Both the position numbers and the translations under genes were made by a program. A DNA stretch of 52,611 nt from Rhodopirellula sp. (GTDB lineage Bacteria > Planctomycetota > Planctomycetia > Pirellulales > Thermoguttaceae), in the NCBI GenBank assembly GCA_012728855.1, contig JAAYEH010000512.1, positions 1 through 52,611 of the forward strand, given 5' to 3'. Positions 26,083 to 35,022 of this stretch are shown in pieces (within the stretch, counting starts at the first letter, position 1; each line of letters begins with the position of its first letter). The notes beneath the pieces are model-generated. The model ran no database searches. It saw nothing but the letters and a program-made list of their open reading frames with translations, and was not told the DNA's origin.

Positions 26083-27054
26083 ATGCGAGATCTTTTCCGC
26101 CCGCGGGCTTTTTGCCGATTCACCATCTTTGTGGCCGCCCTGCTGTGGCTGTTTCCGCTGCTCGGGGTCGATCCGCTCCGCGCGGAAGAAGCCGCGGGTA
26201 TTCTTCCGCCGCTGGAAGATGAGGTGCGGTCGACCCCGTGGCCATTCGAAGCCGCTAACGAGAATCCTGCTGCGGAGTTGATTTCTGGGGAAAGCCCGCG
26301 ATCGTTGCAGGTTCTACCAAGCGGTCTGATCTACCGATCTTACCTGGCCGGGCAGAAAGAGCCCCGTTTTGCCAGCATGTGGGTCCACGAACGCGAGAGC
26401 AACTGGATTTGGGACGTGGCTATCGGCGGCCGCGTTGGGCTCCTCCGCTACGGAACCCACGACGCCTGTTCTCCCGAAGGCTTTCAGATCGACCTGGAGG
26501 GGGCCGCTTTCCCTCGCTTGGACATGGAGCACAAGGAGGACGTCGTTGCCACCGATTTTCGCATGGGCATGCCGCTCAGTTTCGGCAATCGCCGCTTCCA
26601 GACCAAGTTCGCCGTCTATCATCTGAGTTCCCACCTCGGCGACGAGTATATGGTTCGCTACCAAACATTCGACCGCATCAACTACAGCCGCAACGTCCTG
26701 GTATGGGGCAATTCGTTCTATTGCACCGATGACCTGCGACTCTACGCCGAAGCCGGTTGGGCCTTCTACGCGGTAGGTGGCTCGGAACCTTGGGAGTTCC
26801 AGTTCGGCGCCGAGTACGCGCCGGCGCTGCCGACCGGCCCGCGTCCCGCGCCCTTCCTTGCGATCAACACCCACCTCCGCGAAGAAGTCGACTTCGGCGG
26901 CAACCTGGTTTTGCAGACCGGCCTGGCATGGCGCGGCGCCGGCGGTGGGCTGTTTCGCGCCGGGATGCAGTATTACTCCGGCAAGAGCGATCAATACGAG
27001 TTCTACGACCGCTTCGAAGACAAGCTCGGGCTGGGAATCTGGTACGACTATTGA
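26083..27054 (+). CDS. Secreted DUF1207-family protein
   Basis: A 323-residue protein with a signal peptide (RDLFRPRAFCRF, then a hydrophobic core, cleavage near LRA-EE). I take ATG 26083; GTG 26068 in frame is possible. The mature part has DUF1207 features: LPSGLIYRSYLAGQKEPRFA, WIWDVAIGGRVGLLRYGT, FQIDLEGAAFPRLD, DFRMGMPLSFG and YHLSSHLGDEYM, ending QYYSGKSDQYEFYDRFEDKLG with amphipathic strands. The alternating strand pattern and terminal aromatic residue suggest an outer-membrane beta-barrel (inference). Function unknown. It starts just after the intergenic palindrome copy and converges on recG with 52 bp between. Confidence 0.88.
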   Translation: MRDLFRPRAFCRFTIFVAALLWLFPLLGVDPLRAEEAAGILPPLEDEVRSTPWPFEAANENPAAELISGESPRSLQVLPSGLIYRSYLAGQKEPRFASMWVHERESNWIWDVAIGGRVGLLRYGTHDACSPEGFQIDLEGAAFPRLDMEHKEDVVATDFRMGMPLSFGNRRFQTKFAVYHLSSHLGDEYMVRYQTFDRINYSRNVLVWGNSFYCTDDLRLYAEAGWAFYAVGGSEPWEFQFGAEYAPALPTGPRPAPFLAINTHLREEVDFGGNLVLQTGLAWRGAGGGLFRAGMQYYSGKSDQYEFYDRFEDKLGLGIWYDY

Positions 27055-27084
27055 CGAGTCGAGGGTCAAGAGCCAGACGGATCG

Positions 27085-27112
27085 CTCCACTCTCCACTCT
27101 CAACTCTCAACC
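27085..27112. repeat. Heptanucleotide tandem repeat, four units, overlapping the recG stop
   Basis: CTCCACT, CTCCACT, CTCAACT, CTCAACC in direct succession. The recG stop codon (27107-27109) lies in the last unit. A change in unit number could move the recG stop and alter its C-terminus. Confidence 0.7.
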
Positions 27113-29194
27113 CACGTCCGACAGATCCATCGCTTTGCCGTAGCGGGCCAGGACCATCCGCCGCAGCAAAGCGTGCTCCGGCAGCGCCAACTCCGAATCG
27201 GCCGCAATGAGCGCTTGCGCATCGCGGCGAGCCTCCTCGAGAATCTCGGCATCGCGCAGCAGATCGGCTACGCGAAACGGCGGCAGGCCGTGTTGGCGCG
27301 TGCCGAACAGCTCGCCGGGACCGCGCAGCGCGAAATCCACTTCCGCCAGCCGAAACCCGTCCGTCGTACCGACGAAGGCTTCCAACCGCTTCTGCGATTC
27401 GTCCGATTGCGGGTCGGCAAAGACACTGCAATAACCCGCATAGCGACCGCGGCTGATCCGGCCGCGAAGCTGGTGAAGTTGCGCCAGGCCGAAGCGCTCG
27501 CCGCTCTCGATCGTCATCAGCGTGGCATTGGGAACATCCACTCCCACTTCGATCACCGACGTACTCACCAGCACTTGGATTTCGCCGCTGCGGAAATCGG
27601 CCATCACCGCGTCTTTTTCCTCCGGCGCCATCCGTCCATGAACCAGCCCGAGCCGAAAGGCCTCCAACGGTCCGTTGGCTAGCGACTCGTAGGCCGTAGC
27701 GAGACTGGCGGCAGCGAGTTGTTCTGATTCTTCCACCAAGGGCACAACGACGTAGCCTTGCCGGCCTTCCCGCAGCTTGCCGCGGAAGAAGTCCCACCAT
27801 CGCTGGCGATCGGCCTCCGTCACCAAGTATGTGCGGACTTTCTGCCGCCCGGGCGGGCTGTCGCGGAGAGTCGACAGTTCCAGATCGCCGAACAGCGCCA
27901 GGGTGACCGTTCGCGGGATGGGCGTGGCAGTCATCACCAGATAGTGCGGCGCCGGTCCGGCGCTTCGCAACGTCGCCCGCTGGCGGACGCCGAACTTATG
28001 TTGCTCGTCGATCACCACCAGCCCCAGGTTGCGAAACTGAACGTCCTCGTGGAGCACCGCGTGCGTGCCGACGATCAGGTCCACCTCGCCCGCGGCGATC
28101 CGCAGCAACAGATCGTTTCGTTCCTTCGCGGCCATGCCGCCGGTGAGCGTCGCCATGCGAACCTGGCTGCCGGCGAGCAGTTTTTGGAGCGTCTGCCAAT
28201 GCTGGCGGGCGAGGATTTCCGTCGGCGCCATCAAAGCGGCCTGGGTCTGATGCGCCACGGCCAGCAGCATGGCGTAGACGGCGACGATCGTCTTGCCGCT
28301 GCCCACGTCGCCTTGCAGCAGGCGGTTCATCGGCAGGGGGCGGGCCATGTCGGAGGCGATCTCGGCAATCGTCCGCCGCTGGGATTCGGTCAGTTCGAAG
28401 GGAAAGAGGCGGCGGATGCGGGCGTCGATCCGCGCCGTCGCTTCCAGCGGCGTGGCGCGGGTCTCCTGCTGACGGCCGCGGCGGACGGCCAGAGCGAGTT
28501 GCAGGATGAAAAGCTCTTGGTATACCAATCGCCGCCGCGCCTGGTTCAGACTCTCTTGGTCGCTGGGAAAATGGATCTGCGGGAGGGCACGGCCCAACGG
28601 CCAAAGCCGGTGTGCTTCGAGAAAGCCGGGTGGGAAGACCTCGTCGAGTAGTCCGGCATGGCTCTCAATCGCCTGGCGGACGAGCCGCCGCATCTTCCAC
28701 TGTTTCAGACCTTCAGTGAGCGGGTAGATCGGCAGGATGCCGGACGGCGGCTCTTCTTCGCCGTCGCCCAGCGGAACGACGCGAGGATGCGACATCGCCC
28801 AGAACATTCCTTCGCGTTTCGGCTTTCCCGAGAAGACGACCGTCTGGCCGAACGCGAACCGATCCGCCATGAAGGGCTGATTGAACCAGACGCCGCGGAG
28901 GTAATCGTTGCCGCAGCGCAAGAGCACCCCCAGCACGCACTTGCCGGCGCCGGTGTTGCGCAGATCGACCTCTTCGACCACGCCGCGGACCGTTTGCAGT
29001 GTGCCCTCCTCCAGGCCGGCGACTTCGCGGCGTTCGGCGAGCCGTTCGTAGTCGCGCGGGAAGAAGAAGAGCAAGTCCCGCAGGGTTTCGATTTCGAGCC
29101 GCTCGAGCAATCCCGCCCAACGCGGTCCTACGCCTTTGAGGAACTGGACCGGGGTGGCGAGCATCTCGGCGGGAGTTTTCTCCGGAGCATTCAT
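27107..29194 (-). CDS. recG: ATP-dependent DNA helicase RecG
   Basis: A 695-residue protein, the usual length. RecG reverses stalled replication forks and processes branched DNA. The N-terminal wedge/OB region (about 1-250) begins TPVQFLKGVGPRWAGLL and FFFPRDYERL. The helicase core has Walker A in LLQGDVGSGKTIVAVYAM, the DEAH-like box VVIDEQHKFGVRQR, TATPIPRTVTLALFGDLE, and motif VI LHQLRGRISRG. I start at ATG 29194 (MNAPEKTPAEML); the frame extends upstream into rnhA without domain character. The gap to the rnhA stop is four bases, so the two form an operon. Confidence 0.96.
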   Translation of the reverse strand: MNAPEKTPAEMLATPVQFLKGVGPRWAGLLERLEIETLRDLLFFFPRDYERLAERREVAGLEEGTLQTVRGVVEEVDLRNTGAGKCVLGVLLRCGNDYLRGVWFNQPFMADRFAFGQTVVFSGKPKREGMFWAMSHPRVVPLGDGEEEPPSGILPIYPLTEGLKQWKMRRLVRQAIESHAGLLDEVFPPGFLEAHRLWPLGRALPQIHFPSDQESLNQARRRLVYQELFILQLALAVRRGRQQETRATPLEATARIDARIRRLFPFELTESQRRTIAEIASDMARPLPMNRLLQGDVGSGKTIVAVYAMLLAVAHQTQAALMAPTEILARQHWQTLQKLLAGSQVRMATLTGGMAAKERNDLLLRIAAGEVDLIVGTHAVLHEDVQFRNLGLVVIDEQHKFGVRQRATLRSAGPAPHYLVMTATPIPRTVTLALFGDLELSTLRDSPPGRQKVRTYLVTEADRQRWWDFFRGKLREGRQGYVVVPLVEESEQLAAASLATAYESLANGPLEAFRLGLVHGRMAPEEKDAVMADFRSGEIQVLVSTSVIEVGVDVPNATLMTIESGERFGLAQLHQLRGRISRGRYAGYCSVFADPQSDESQKRLEAFVGTTDGFRLAEVDFALRGPGELFGTRQHGLPPFRVADLLRDAEILEEARRDAQALIAADSELALPEHALLRRMVLARYGKAMDLSDVG

Positions 29195-29198
29195 CGCC

Positions 29199-29672
29199 TC
29201 ATAAGAACTTCTGATAGGCGGCCACGGCCAGTGTATCGCAGCGTTCGTTCTCGACGTGCCCGCTGTGGCCGCGGACATGAGTGAATCCCACGCGGTGCTC
29301 GGCGAGCAAAGCGTCCAACTGCCGCCAAAGCTCCTCGTTCTTGATCGGAACCAGGCGGTCGCCGTCGCGACGCTTCCAGCCGTTGACCTTCCATTTGCGA
29401 AGCCATTCCGAGAGCCCTTTGCCCACGTAGGTGCTATCGGTGAACAGTTCGACCGCCGACGGTCTTTTCAATGCCTCCAGCCCCCGGATCACCGCCAACA
29501 GTTCCATGCGATTGTTGGTCGTTTCCCGTTCGCCGCCCGAGCGTTCGATCTCCTTGCCGGAGGCCGGGTGACGGAGAATGTACGCCCACCCCCCGGGCCC
29601 TGGATTTCCGCTGCACGCCCCGTCGGTGAAAAGCTGGACTTCCGGGGCTTCGGCGTGGCGAGAGGGTGGCAT
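29199..29672 (-). CDS. rnhA: Ribonuclease HI
   Basis: A 157-residue protein. RNase HI cuts the RNA strand of RNA-DNA hybrids with two metal ions. The four catalytic acids are visible: Asp17 (FTDGACSGNPGPGGWA), Glu57 (RMELLAV), Asp79 (FTDSTYVGKG) and Asp146 (NERCDTLA), with the His loop VRGHSGHVEN. GGAG precedes ATG 29672. recG follows after four bases on the same strand, which fits joint roles at R-loops and stalled forks. Confidence 0.96.
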   Translation of the reverse strand: MPPSRHAEAPEVQLFTDGACSGNPGPGGWAYILRHPASGKEIERSGGERETTNNRMELLAVIRGLEALKRPSAVELFTDSTYVGKGLSEWLRKWKVNGWKRRDGDRLVPIKNEELWRQLDALLAEHRVGFTHVRGHSGHVENERCDTLAVAAYQKFL

Positions 29673-29771
29673 TCTTTTCGATTCTCCAGGGACCGCATGG
29701 CTGGACCGCTTCGAGTAAAGATACCCGATCCCGGTCGACTACAAAACTCCCCGGTGGAGAGAACGTGTCGC

Positions 29772-30122
29772 TCACATCGGGAAGTACCGAATGAGATCTT
29801 TGCACTCTCCCGGCGAGAGGCAAGACGCCGCAACAAGCAGTTCGTCGATGGCCTGCCCGACCGGCATACTGTCATTGACGAGAAAGACACCCGCCATCGG
29901 CAAACCGGCTGCAACGCGCGTGCGAGCGAATGCAGGAACCGTCTTGCCGTCGTGTGTCAGCAGGATCAGTCCTCGCGCGGCCGCCCACTCAAGTAGAGTG
30001 GGATCGGGCGCTGTTGCCAAATCGAAATCGCGAACGTGGAAGAATTCCAGTGTCGCATCGCGGCGAGTCAACCCGTCGACGATGTGCTCATTGAAATTCT
30101 GATCGACTAGAAAAGCAATCAC
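29772..30122 (-). CDS. DUF5615-family PIN-like toxin
   Basis: A 116-residue protein. It starts at GTG 30122, overlapping the stop of the DUF433 gene (GTGA). The N-terminal FLVDQNFNEHIVDGL and later AAARGLILLTHDGKTVP are the DUF5615 (Mut7-C-like PIN) motifs; the acidic residues Asp7 and the Asp in THD would bind metal in a ribonuclease site. DUF5615 proteins occur paired with DUF433 antitoxins as VapBC-like toxin-antitoxin modules. The upstream partner here is DUF433, so the arrangement is canonical. Confidence 0.88.
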   Translation of the reverse strand: MIAFLVDQNFNEHIVDGLTRRDATLEFFHVRDFDLATAPDPTLLEWAAARGLILLTHDGKTVPAFARTRVAAGLPMAGVFLVNDSMPVGQAIDELLVAASCLSPGECKDLIRYFPM

Positions 30123-30469
30123 TGGATCGATCCCTTAGCCCTGGCACGCGCCAAGAGATCCTCCTTGGTCGGCCCAGGTGGCTGCGATGCCCTGATCTCG
30201 CGGCTAAGGGCTTCGGCTTGTTTGTCGCATTGGCGAAGATACTCGTCAAAGGGGACGGGGTCGGCCAAATAACGGCTGATTACCGCGTAGACATCCGGCA
30301 ACTGCAATGTCCGATAGGATCGGACAATGCCCTCGGCGGTCTCACCGCGCCGGAAAGCGCGAAGGACCAATTCGAGCAATACCCGACTCGTGCCGACGCG
30401 AAAGACGCCCGCAGGATCCTCCCACAAAGGGACGGTTACCGTCAATGGTTCAAAATCCATGGTAGTCAT
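30119..30469 (-). CDS. DUF433-family antitoxin
   Basis: A 116-residue protein starting at ATG 30469, with GGAGGGGAG upstream. TVTVPLWEDPAGVFRVGTSRVLLELVLRAF, then RRGETAEGIVRSYRTL and LPDVYAVISRYLADP, match DUF433, a compact winged or three-helix DNA-binding domain (residues about 10-80). The C-terminal third is polar and probably wraps the toxin. It is the first gene of the pair and probably represses its own promoter. The DUF5615 toxin overlaps it by four bases. Confidence 0.88.
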   Translation of the reverse strand: MTTMDFEPLTVTVPLWEDPAGVFRVGTSRVLLELVLRAFRRGETAEGIVRSYRTLQLPDVYAVISRYLADPVPFDEYLRQCDKQAEALSREIRASQPPGPTKEDLLARARAKGSIQ

Positions 30470-30578
30470 GTTGCGTCTCCCCTCCGCTAGAGCGTAGAAC
30501 GCTTCTTCAGACTGGCCGCTGAGGCACGCCGCATATCAATCATACCGTCGCAGGCTCTTCTGTCGAGTGGATCGCCTC

Positions 30579-33311
30579 TCACTCGGCCACTTCAAGCGAG
30601 AGATCATCGAGATAACATGTTCCGTCGGCGTCGTCCGGAGCGACGATGCCCAGCCAGGTGATTTCGTTGAAGGTCGGGCGGCCGAAAGGCAGAGTATGAG
30701 TAGTCTCACCGGAGCCGTCACGAACCACCAGGGTGTAGCCACCGGTGTTTTTCTCACCGAGGGCGAAGCGCAGCTCGAAACGCGTCCATTGGTCGGGCTT
30801 CAATGTACCGACGCGCTTCCCGTTGGCGGTAACCGCGCCGTCGCGGCCGATGGCGATCGAAGGGCCGGGATCCTCGGTTTGGCCGCGGCCACGCATCTCG
30901 ATTTGAAGTCGGCTGGGCGATGTCGCCGGCTGCCGCACGGCGAAGGTGAAGGTGATTCGGCCCCGCTTCAGCGAACGTGGGGAGAGACGCAGATACGGGT
31001 AGAAGGATTTCAGCAGGCCTTTTCGATCCGTACACTTGAGGCATTTCGGCCCGCGGACGCCGGGGATTTCGCTGGTGACGGCAAAGCCCGCGGCTTTGTC
31101 GGCGGTGATCGCGAAGACACCCGGCTCGTCGCCGTCTTTCGTCAGGTTGAAGTCAAGTTCGAAGCTGTTGAGCCGCGCGAAGTCGTCTTCCGCCCATACC
31201 GCGGTGGGCGTGCGCGGCGGATGAGCCTTCGCCAGGCTGCGCCAAGCGGCGTCGCCATAGAGCCCGGCCGTGCGGATCTCGTCGTCGAAGGGAACGAACC
31301 GGACCGACCGGCAGGCAAGCGCGTCGCCGGCGAGTGAGAAGTCGAATCCGGCTGGATTGCGGCAGCCGGGGTCGGCGACGAGGGAGCCTTTGTCCTGACC
31401 CTCTGCCTGCCACTCGGCAAAACTCTTGCCGGCGAAGGTCAGGGGAGTGTCTTTGGCGAGGGTATGATAGACGTTGTCGGCCAGCACCGGCGGCTTTTCT
31501 CCGGGCTGCCAGTCGCGGGCGATGGCAACACCGTCGCGGGCGATATAGAGGTTGCGGACGGCCTCCATGTAGTTCGACTTCCAGGTGTCGTTCAGGCCCC
31601 CTCGCCAAATGAGTCCGTCGCGAGCAAAGGCGCCGATATTGTTGCGGAAGACGTTGTCCATCCCCTTGTGCTGGAAGTAGGCGAACCAGTCGACGTTGTA
31701 GACCAGGTTGTTCTCCACCAGGGCGCCGCGAGACTGCTCGTCGAGATAGATGCCCGCGTAACCGCATATATACGGATAGGCGGTCGTGTCGTGGATGAGA
31801 TTGTGGTGGATGTGGGTGTCCAGCGGGCCGAACTGGTAGACGCCGGCCGCGTCGGTATGATAGCCCAGGCCGAGGTGATGGAGATGATTGTACGCAACGA
31901 CGTTGCCGTGGGAGTACTTTTCGCCTTTCCAGCTCCAGCGCGCGTCCAACCCGATGGCGTCCCAATGGGTGTCGAAGATCTCGTTGTGCGTGATTTGGGT
32001 CTGGGAAGCGAAGCGATTGACGAGGCCATAGCAGCCGTGCCAGATCGTGCCGAGCCGGTGGATGCAGTTGTTGTCGATGATCAGCCCCTCGACGGCGATC
32101 CCGGCATCTGCCGGGGAGTTGCTCTCCAGCGACGCCTTGAGAGTGGCGAGGTCGGTGACGCCGAGTTGTAGAGCGCCGGCGCCGAGATCCCAGAAGTGAC
32201 ACTGCCGGACGGCGATGTCGCGGCAGCCGTCGGCCAGTTCCATGGCGTACTCGCCGAGTTGCGCCAGTTCGCAGCGCTCGAACGATGCGTGGCGGAGTCC
32301 GCGGGCGGCGATGGCGCTGTCCAGGTACATATGGCCCTGGCGATAGACGCCGTTATAACGGTCCATGTCGCCGTCGACATGCCGGAAGTCGAGGTCGCGG
32401 AAGTGAAGATGCTCGACGAAGCGGCCTTCGGCCGGCTCGCCGGCGAACTCGATCATCCGCGACTTCATCACCGGGGCGACGACCTCGGCGGTCGCCATCT
32501 CTTCACCGGGCATGGGGTAATAGTAGAGTGTGCCGGTGTGGCGATTGAGATACCACTCGCCGGGCTGATCGAGCGCCTCGAAGACGTTGCTGAGATAGTA
32601 GCGGAAGTTGCGCTCCCAGAAATCGACGTTGCGACCGTGGCCGCTGAAGAAGCGGACGGCGCGGCGCTCGGGCACGATCTCGCGAACGCGGTGGATGGTC
32701 GGCGTCCACGAGCAGAGCAGCACGACGTCGATGTCGGTCGGATTGGACCAGGACGGATCGACGTCGCCGGGGAAGTATTTCAGCGCCTGCCGTGGATCAC
32801 CCCCCGGCTCGCGACCTTCGGCGCGGAGGACTTTTTCGCCGTAGTTCGGATGCCGCGCCCGAGTCCGCGACTGGCCGTTGACGTAGAGCGAATAGAAAAC
32901 CCATTGGCCGTCGCGGGCCCGGGGAAGTTCGAGTTGCCAGAACGGCTTGCCTTCCGTGCGGGTCCACTGCCCGGCAAGCCGCACGCCGCCGCTGAGCACG
33001 GCCCGTCCGCCGGGCAGCGAGGCGTAGGTGATCGGCGCGTCGGCGGCGCCCGAGTCGGCGGGGGTGAAGATAACCGGATCGCTCAGGCCATACACGCCGC
33101 CGTGCAGCCACACGGTGACGGGTTTCTCGATCGCCCCGGCTTGCTTCCGTTGGCGGATCACATCGCGAGCCCGCTGGAGCGTCGCCAACGGCTTCTCCTT
33201 CGTGCCCGCGCCTGCGTCGTTGCCGGTGGGCGCGACGTAGTAGTCGGCAGCGGTAGCCGTTGTGGCCAGTGTCAATGCAGTGACGAGAATTCGGAGCAGG
33301 TGTTGGCGCAT
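30579..33311 (-). CDS. Secreted right-handed beta-helix protein (larger paralogue)
   Basis: A 910-residue protein with a signal peptide (MRQHLLRILVTALTLA, cleavage near TATA-AD). Right after it comes DYYVAPTGNDAGAGTKEKPLATLQRARDVI, the DUF1565-like cap that starts many parallel beta-helix carbohydrate-active proteins. The helix region (about 60-640) is rich in short strands ending in Asn/His clusters: HLHFRDLDFRHVDGD, NNCIHRLGTIWHG, ITHNEIFDTHWDA, YNHLHHLGLGYHTDA. The last 200 residues form a beta-sandwich, perhaps a binding domain. Such proteins include polysaccharide lyases and mannuronan epimerases; no catalytic site can be assigned. A shorter paralogue lies at 35023-37083. Confidence 0.88.
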   Translation of the reverse strand: MRQHLLRILVTALTLATTATAADYYVAPTGNDAGAGTKEKPLATLQRARDVIRQRKQAGAIEKPVTVWLHGGVYGLSDPVIFTPADSGAADAPITYASLPGGRAVLSGGVRLAGQWTRTEGKPFWQLELPRARDGQWVFYSLYVNGQSRTRARHPNYGEKVLRAEGREPGGDPRQALKYFPGDVDPSWSNPTDIDVVLLCSWTPTIHRVREIVPERRAVRFFSGHGRNVDFWERNFRYYLSNVFEALDQPGEWYLNRHTGTLYYYPMPGEEMATAEVVAPVMKSRMIEFAGEPAEGRFVEHLHFRDLDFRHVDGDMDRYNGVYRQGHMYLDSAIAARGLRHASFERCELAQLGEYAMELADGCRDIAVRQCHFWDLGAGALQLGVTDLATLKASLESNSPADAGIAVEGLIIDNNCIHRLGTIWHGCYGLVNRFASQTQITHNEIFDTHWDAIGLDARWSWKGEKYSHGNVVAYNHLHHLGLGYHTDAAGVYQFGPLDTHIHHNLIHDTTAYPYICGYAGIYLDEQSRGALVENNLVYNVDWFAYFQHKGMDNVFRNNIGAFARDGLIWRGGLNDTWKSNYMEAVRNLYIARDGVAIARDWQPGEKPPVLADNVYHTLAKDTPLTFAGKSFAEWQAEGQDKGSLVADPGCRNPAGFDFSLAGDALACRSVRFVPFDDEIRTAGLYGDAAWRSLAKAHPPRTPTAVWAEDDFARLNSFELDFNLTKDGDEPGVFAITADKAAGFAVTSEIPGVRGPKCLKCTDRKGLLKSFYPYLRLSPRSLKRGRITFTFAVRQPATSPSRLQIEMRGRGQTEDPGPSIAIGRDGAVTANGKRVGTLKPDQWTRFELRFALGEKNTGGYTLVVRDGSGETTHTLPFGRPTFNEITWLGIVAPDDADGTCYLDDLSLEVAE

Positions 33312-33501
33312 GGCTCGACGAGGCCTTTCGTAGAAGGCGGGCGGCAGATGAGCTATTGGGTGAATATTGCCGAGCAGACCACGGTCCTGGTCCGCCAGCA
33401 GGCCCGGCCACGACGGGTTTCCAGGGGATGGCGAGATGTCTCAGCCGTCAATCATCAGCCCACCGACACGAGGTCGGCGGTGGCGTTTGCCGTTTGATCT
33501 G

Positions 33502-33609
33502 TTACTTGCCCTTCTTCTCTCTCTTCAGCCTTCGCTTTTCTTCTGGAGTCCGCTGGGCTTTTTTCTGCTGTTCCCGTTTGCCCTTGTCTTTGCTTCCCTT
33601 GTCACCCAT
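33502..33609 (-). CDS. 35-residue very basic small protein
   Basis: ATG 33609 has GGAG nine bases upstream; the stop TAA is at 33502-33504. The protein MGDKGSKDKGKREQQKKAQR continues TPEEKRRLKREKKGK, over half Lys, Arg and Glu/Gln, and is predicted unstructured or helical. I recall short proteins of this MxDKGxKDKGKREQ type in many planctomycetes and other phyla, so I think it is real despite its size. Function unknown; nucleic-acid binding is only a guess from charge. It lies between the first beta-helix gene and the C39-like gene, all on the same strand. Confidence 0.75.
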   Translation of the reverse strand: MGDKGSKDKGKREQQKKAQRTPEEKRRLKREKKGK

Positions 33610-33868
33610 GTCTGTCTTCTCCGTGCGTGAACACTTCTCGTCGATCCTTTAGAAGCCCTAACAATACCGAACTTCCATTCCGATCCAACCGCTGAACCTA
33701 CGCGACAGGCTCCCGCTTGTCAACAGCGGTCACGATGCCTTTCTCCCCTCACGGGCTCGCGGACGAAGAGGACTTCGGTCAGGGAGCCTTGAAAAGCCCC
33801 CGGGCCGCTGTAGTTGGGGTCGCAGCCGATGCCGACGTTTCTCACACGCCTGGAAAGCCGCCTGCGGC

Positions 33869-34630
33869 TCAATCCGAGGCAGGCCAATCCTCAAAGCCAT
33901 CCTTGGTGATGTAAACCAGAAGACAACGGCCCATGTGCTCCTCGTTGGCAATTTGGAATGCCTTGGCAAGCAGGCCGCCGGGTGTGGACCGCCAAGAGTT
34001 CAGGGCATCGAAACGATCGAAGCTCAACGTCCCAAAAGCGGCGGTGGTCAACTGCCGGGTATCCAAGTCGTAACCGGTAATCGTGACCCAATGATGCACC
34101 GAAGCGCTGACCAGAGGAGCGATCACCGGCCAGCCGTTGTTGATCGAGCGAGCGATCAAGTGAATGCGGTCTTCCAGCTTGGGGATTTCTCGGAAATCGC
34201 ACTTCAATCGATCAGGCAATCGCTTGTTGATCACCGCCTTGATCCCCACGCCCGTGCCGCCGAAGGCGCTCAACGCCATGGGATTGTCGATACCGACTTG
34301 CCTGAGCCTCTCCTCCAGGTGCGACAGCCCCTTGTGGTCTTCTGCCACGATCTCGAAAAACAAGGGCAATTCCCACGGCGCACTGCCGGTAACGTGACCC
34401 AGCAGGTTCCTGACCGCCGCCGCGCTGCAGGTATTGCCGCTCTGCTGGGGATGGGCCTTGAAGTCCGCAAGCGACTTCTTGCGGGGATACTCGTCCATCA
34501 GCGGAGCAACATTTCGAGTCACGACTCGATCTCCGGATCGGATCTCTTCCGCCACAGCTTTCGTCTCTTGGAAGCAGCTACAAAGACAACACACCACAAA
34601 GATCGCGAAGGGGAGACCGTAGGTCGACAT
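33869..34630 (-). CDS. Exported C39-like papain-fold peptidase domain protein
   Basis: A 253-residue protein starting at ATG 34630, with GGA six bases upstream. A hydrophobic Cys-rich N-terminus (FAIFVVCCLCSCF) looks like a signal peptide, possibly lipoprotein-like. The catalytic pattern of C39-like peptidases is visible: QQSGNTCSAAAVRNLLG (Cys68 after a Gln that can form the oxyanion hole) and SVHHWVTITGYDLD (His180, with Asp188 or Asp190). C39-like domains cleave Gly-Gly leader peptides when fused to ABC transporters; stand-alone secreted ones have unknown substrates. No transporter is adjacent. It sits between the two beta-helix genes. Confidence 0.8.
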   Translation of the reverse strand: MSTYGLPFAIFVVCCLCSCFQETKAVAEEIRSGDRVVTRNVAPLMDEYPRKKSLADFKAHPQQSGNTCSAAAVRNLLGHVTGSAPWELPLFFEIVAEDHKGLSHLEERLRQVGIDNPMALSAFGGTGVGIKAVINKRLPDRLKCDFREIPKLEDRIHLIARSINNGWPVIAPLVSASVHHWVTITGYDLDTRQLTTAAFGTLSFDRFDALNSWRSTPGGLLAKAFQIANEEHMGRCLLVYITKDGFEDWPASD

Positions 34631-35022
34631 CGTTTCCGATCCCATTGTCAGTAGCAGGCAGTAACCGCAGTGGGGGCCGAATGAAGACACCCATCGATCC
34701 TCGCAACAGGGAACCGCATCCTCGAGAGCCACTCGCATGGTAATCGACTCGTCGGTCTGCCACAACACCCCACACGACCACATGCCTCATCGGCCGAGCG
34801 ACTCCACAAGGGATAGCCGGGTGAGACCGGGAAGAAAACCCGCCGGCCCCGTCGTCAAACGATGGCGCCCCCCCCAATTTTTGCCCTCCTACTCCTCCGA
34901 AAACCTAACCGTCATTCCACCAAACCGCTCTCAATCCACCCACAAATTCTCCGAAAGAGCCATTGGTTTCAAGGACGTTTCAAAGGGCATCTGATTGAGT
35001 AGGAAGGGCGTTTCCGCGAGAA
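34631..35022. other. 392-bp intergenic region
   Basis: This stretch separates the start of the C39-like gene from the end of the second beta-helix gene, both on the minus strand. It must contain the C39-like promoter. I see no RNA gene, strong hairpin or convincing small ORF. Confidence 0.5.
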
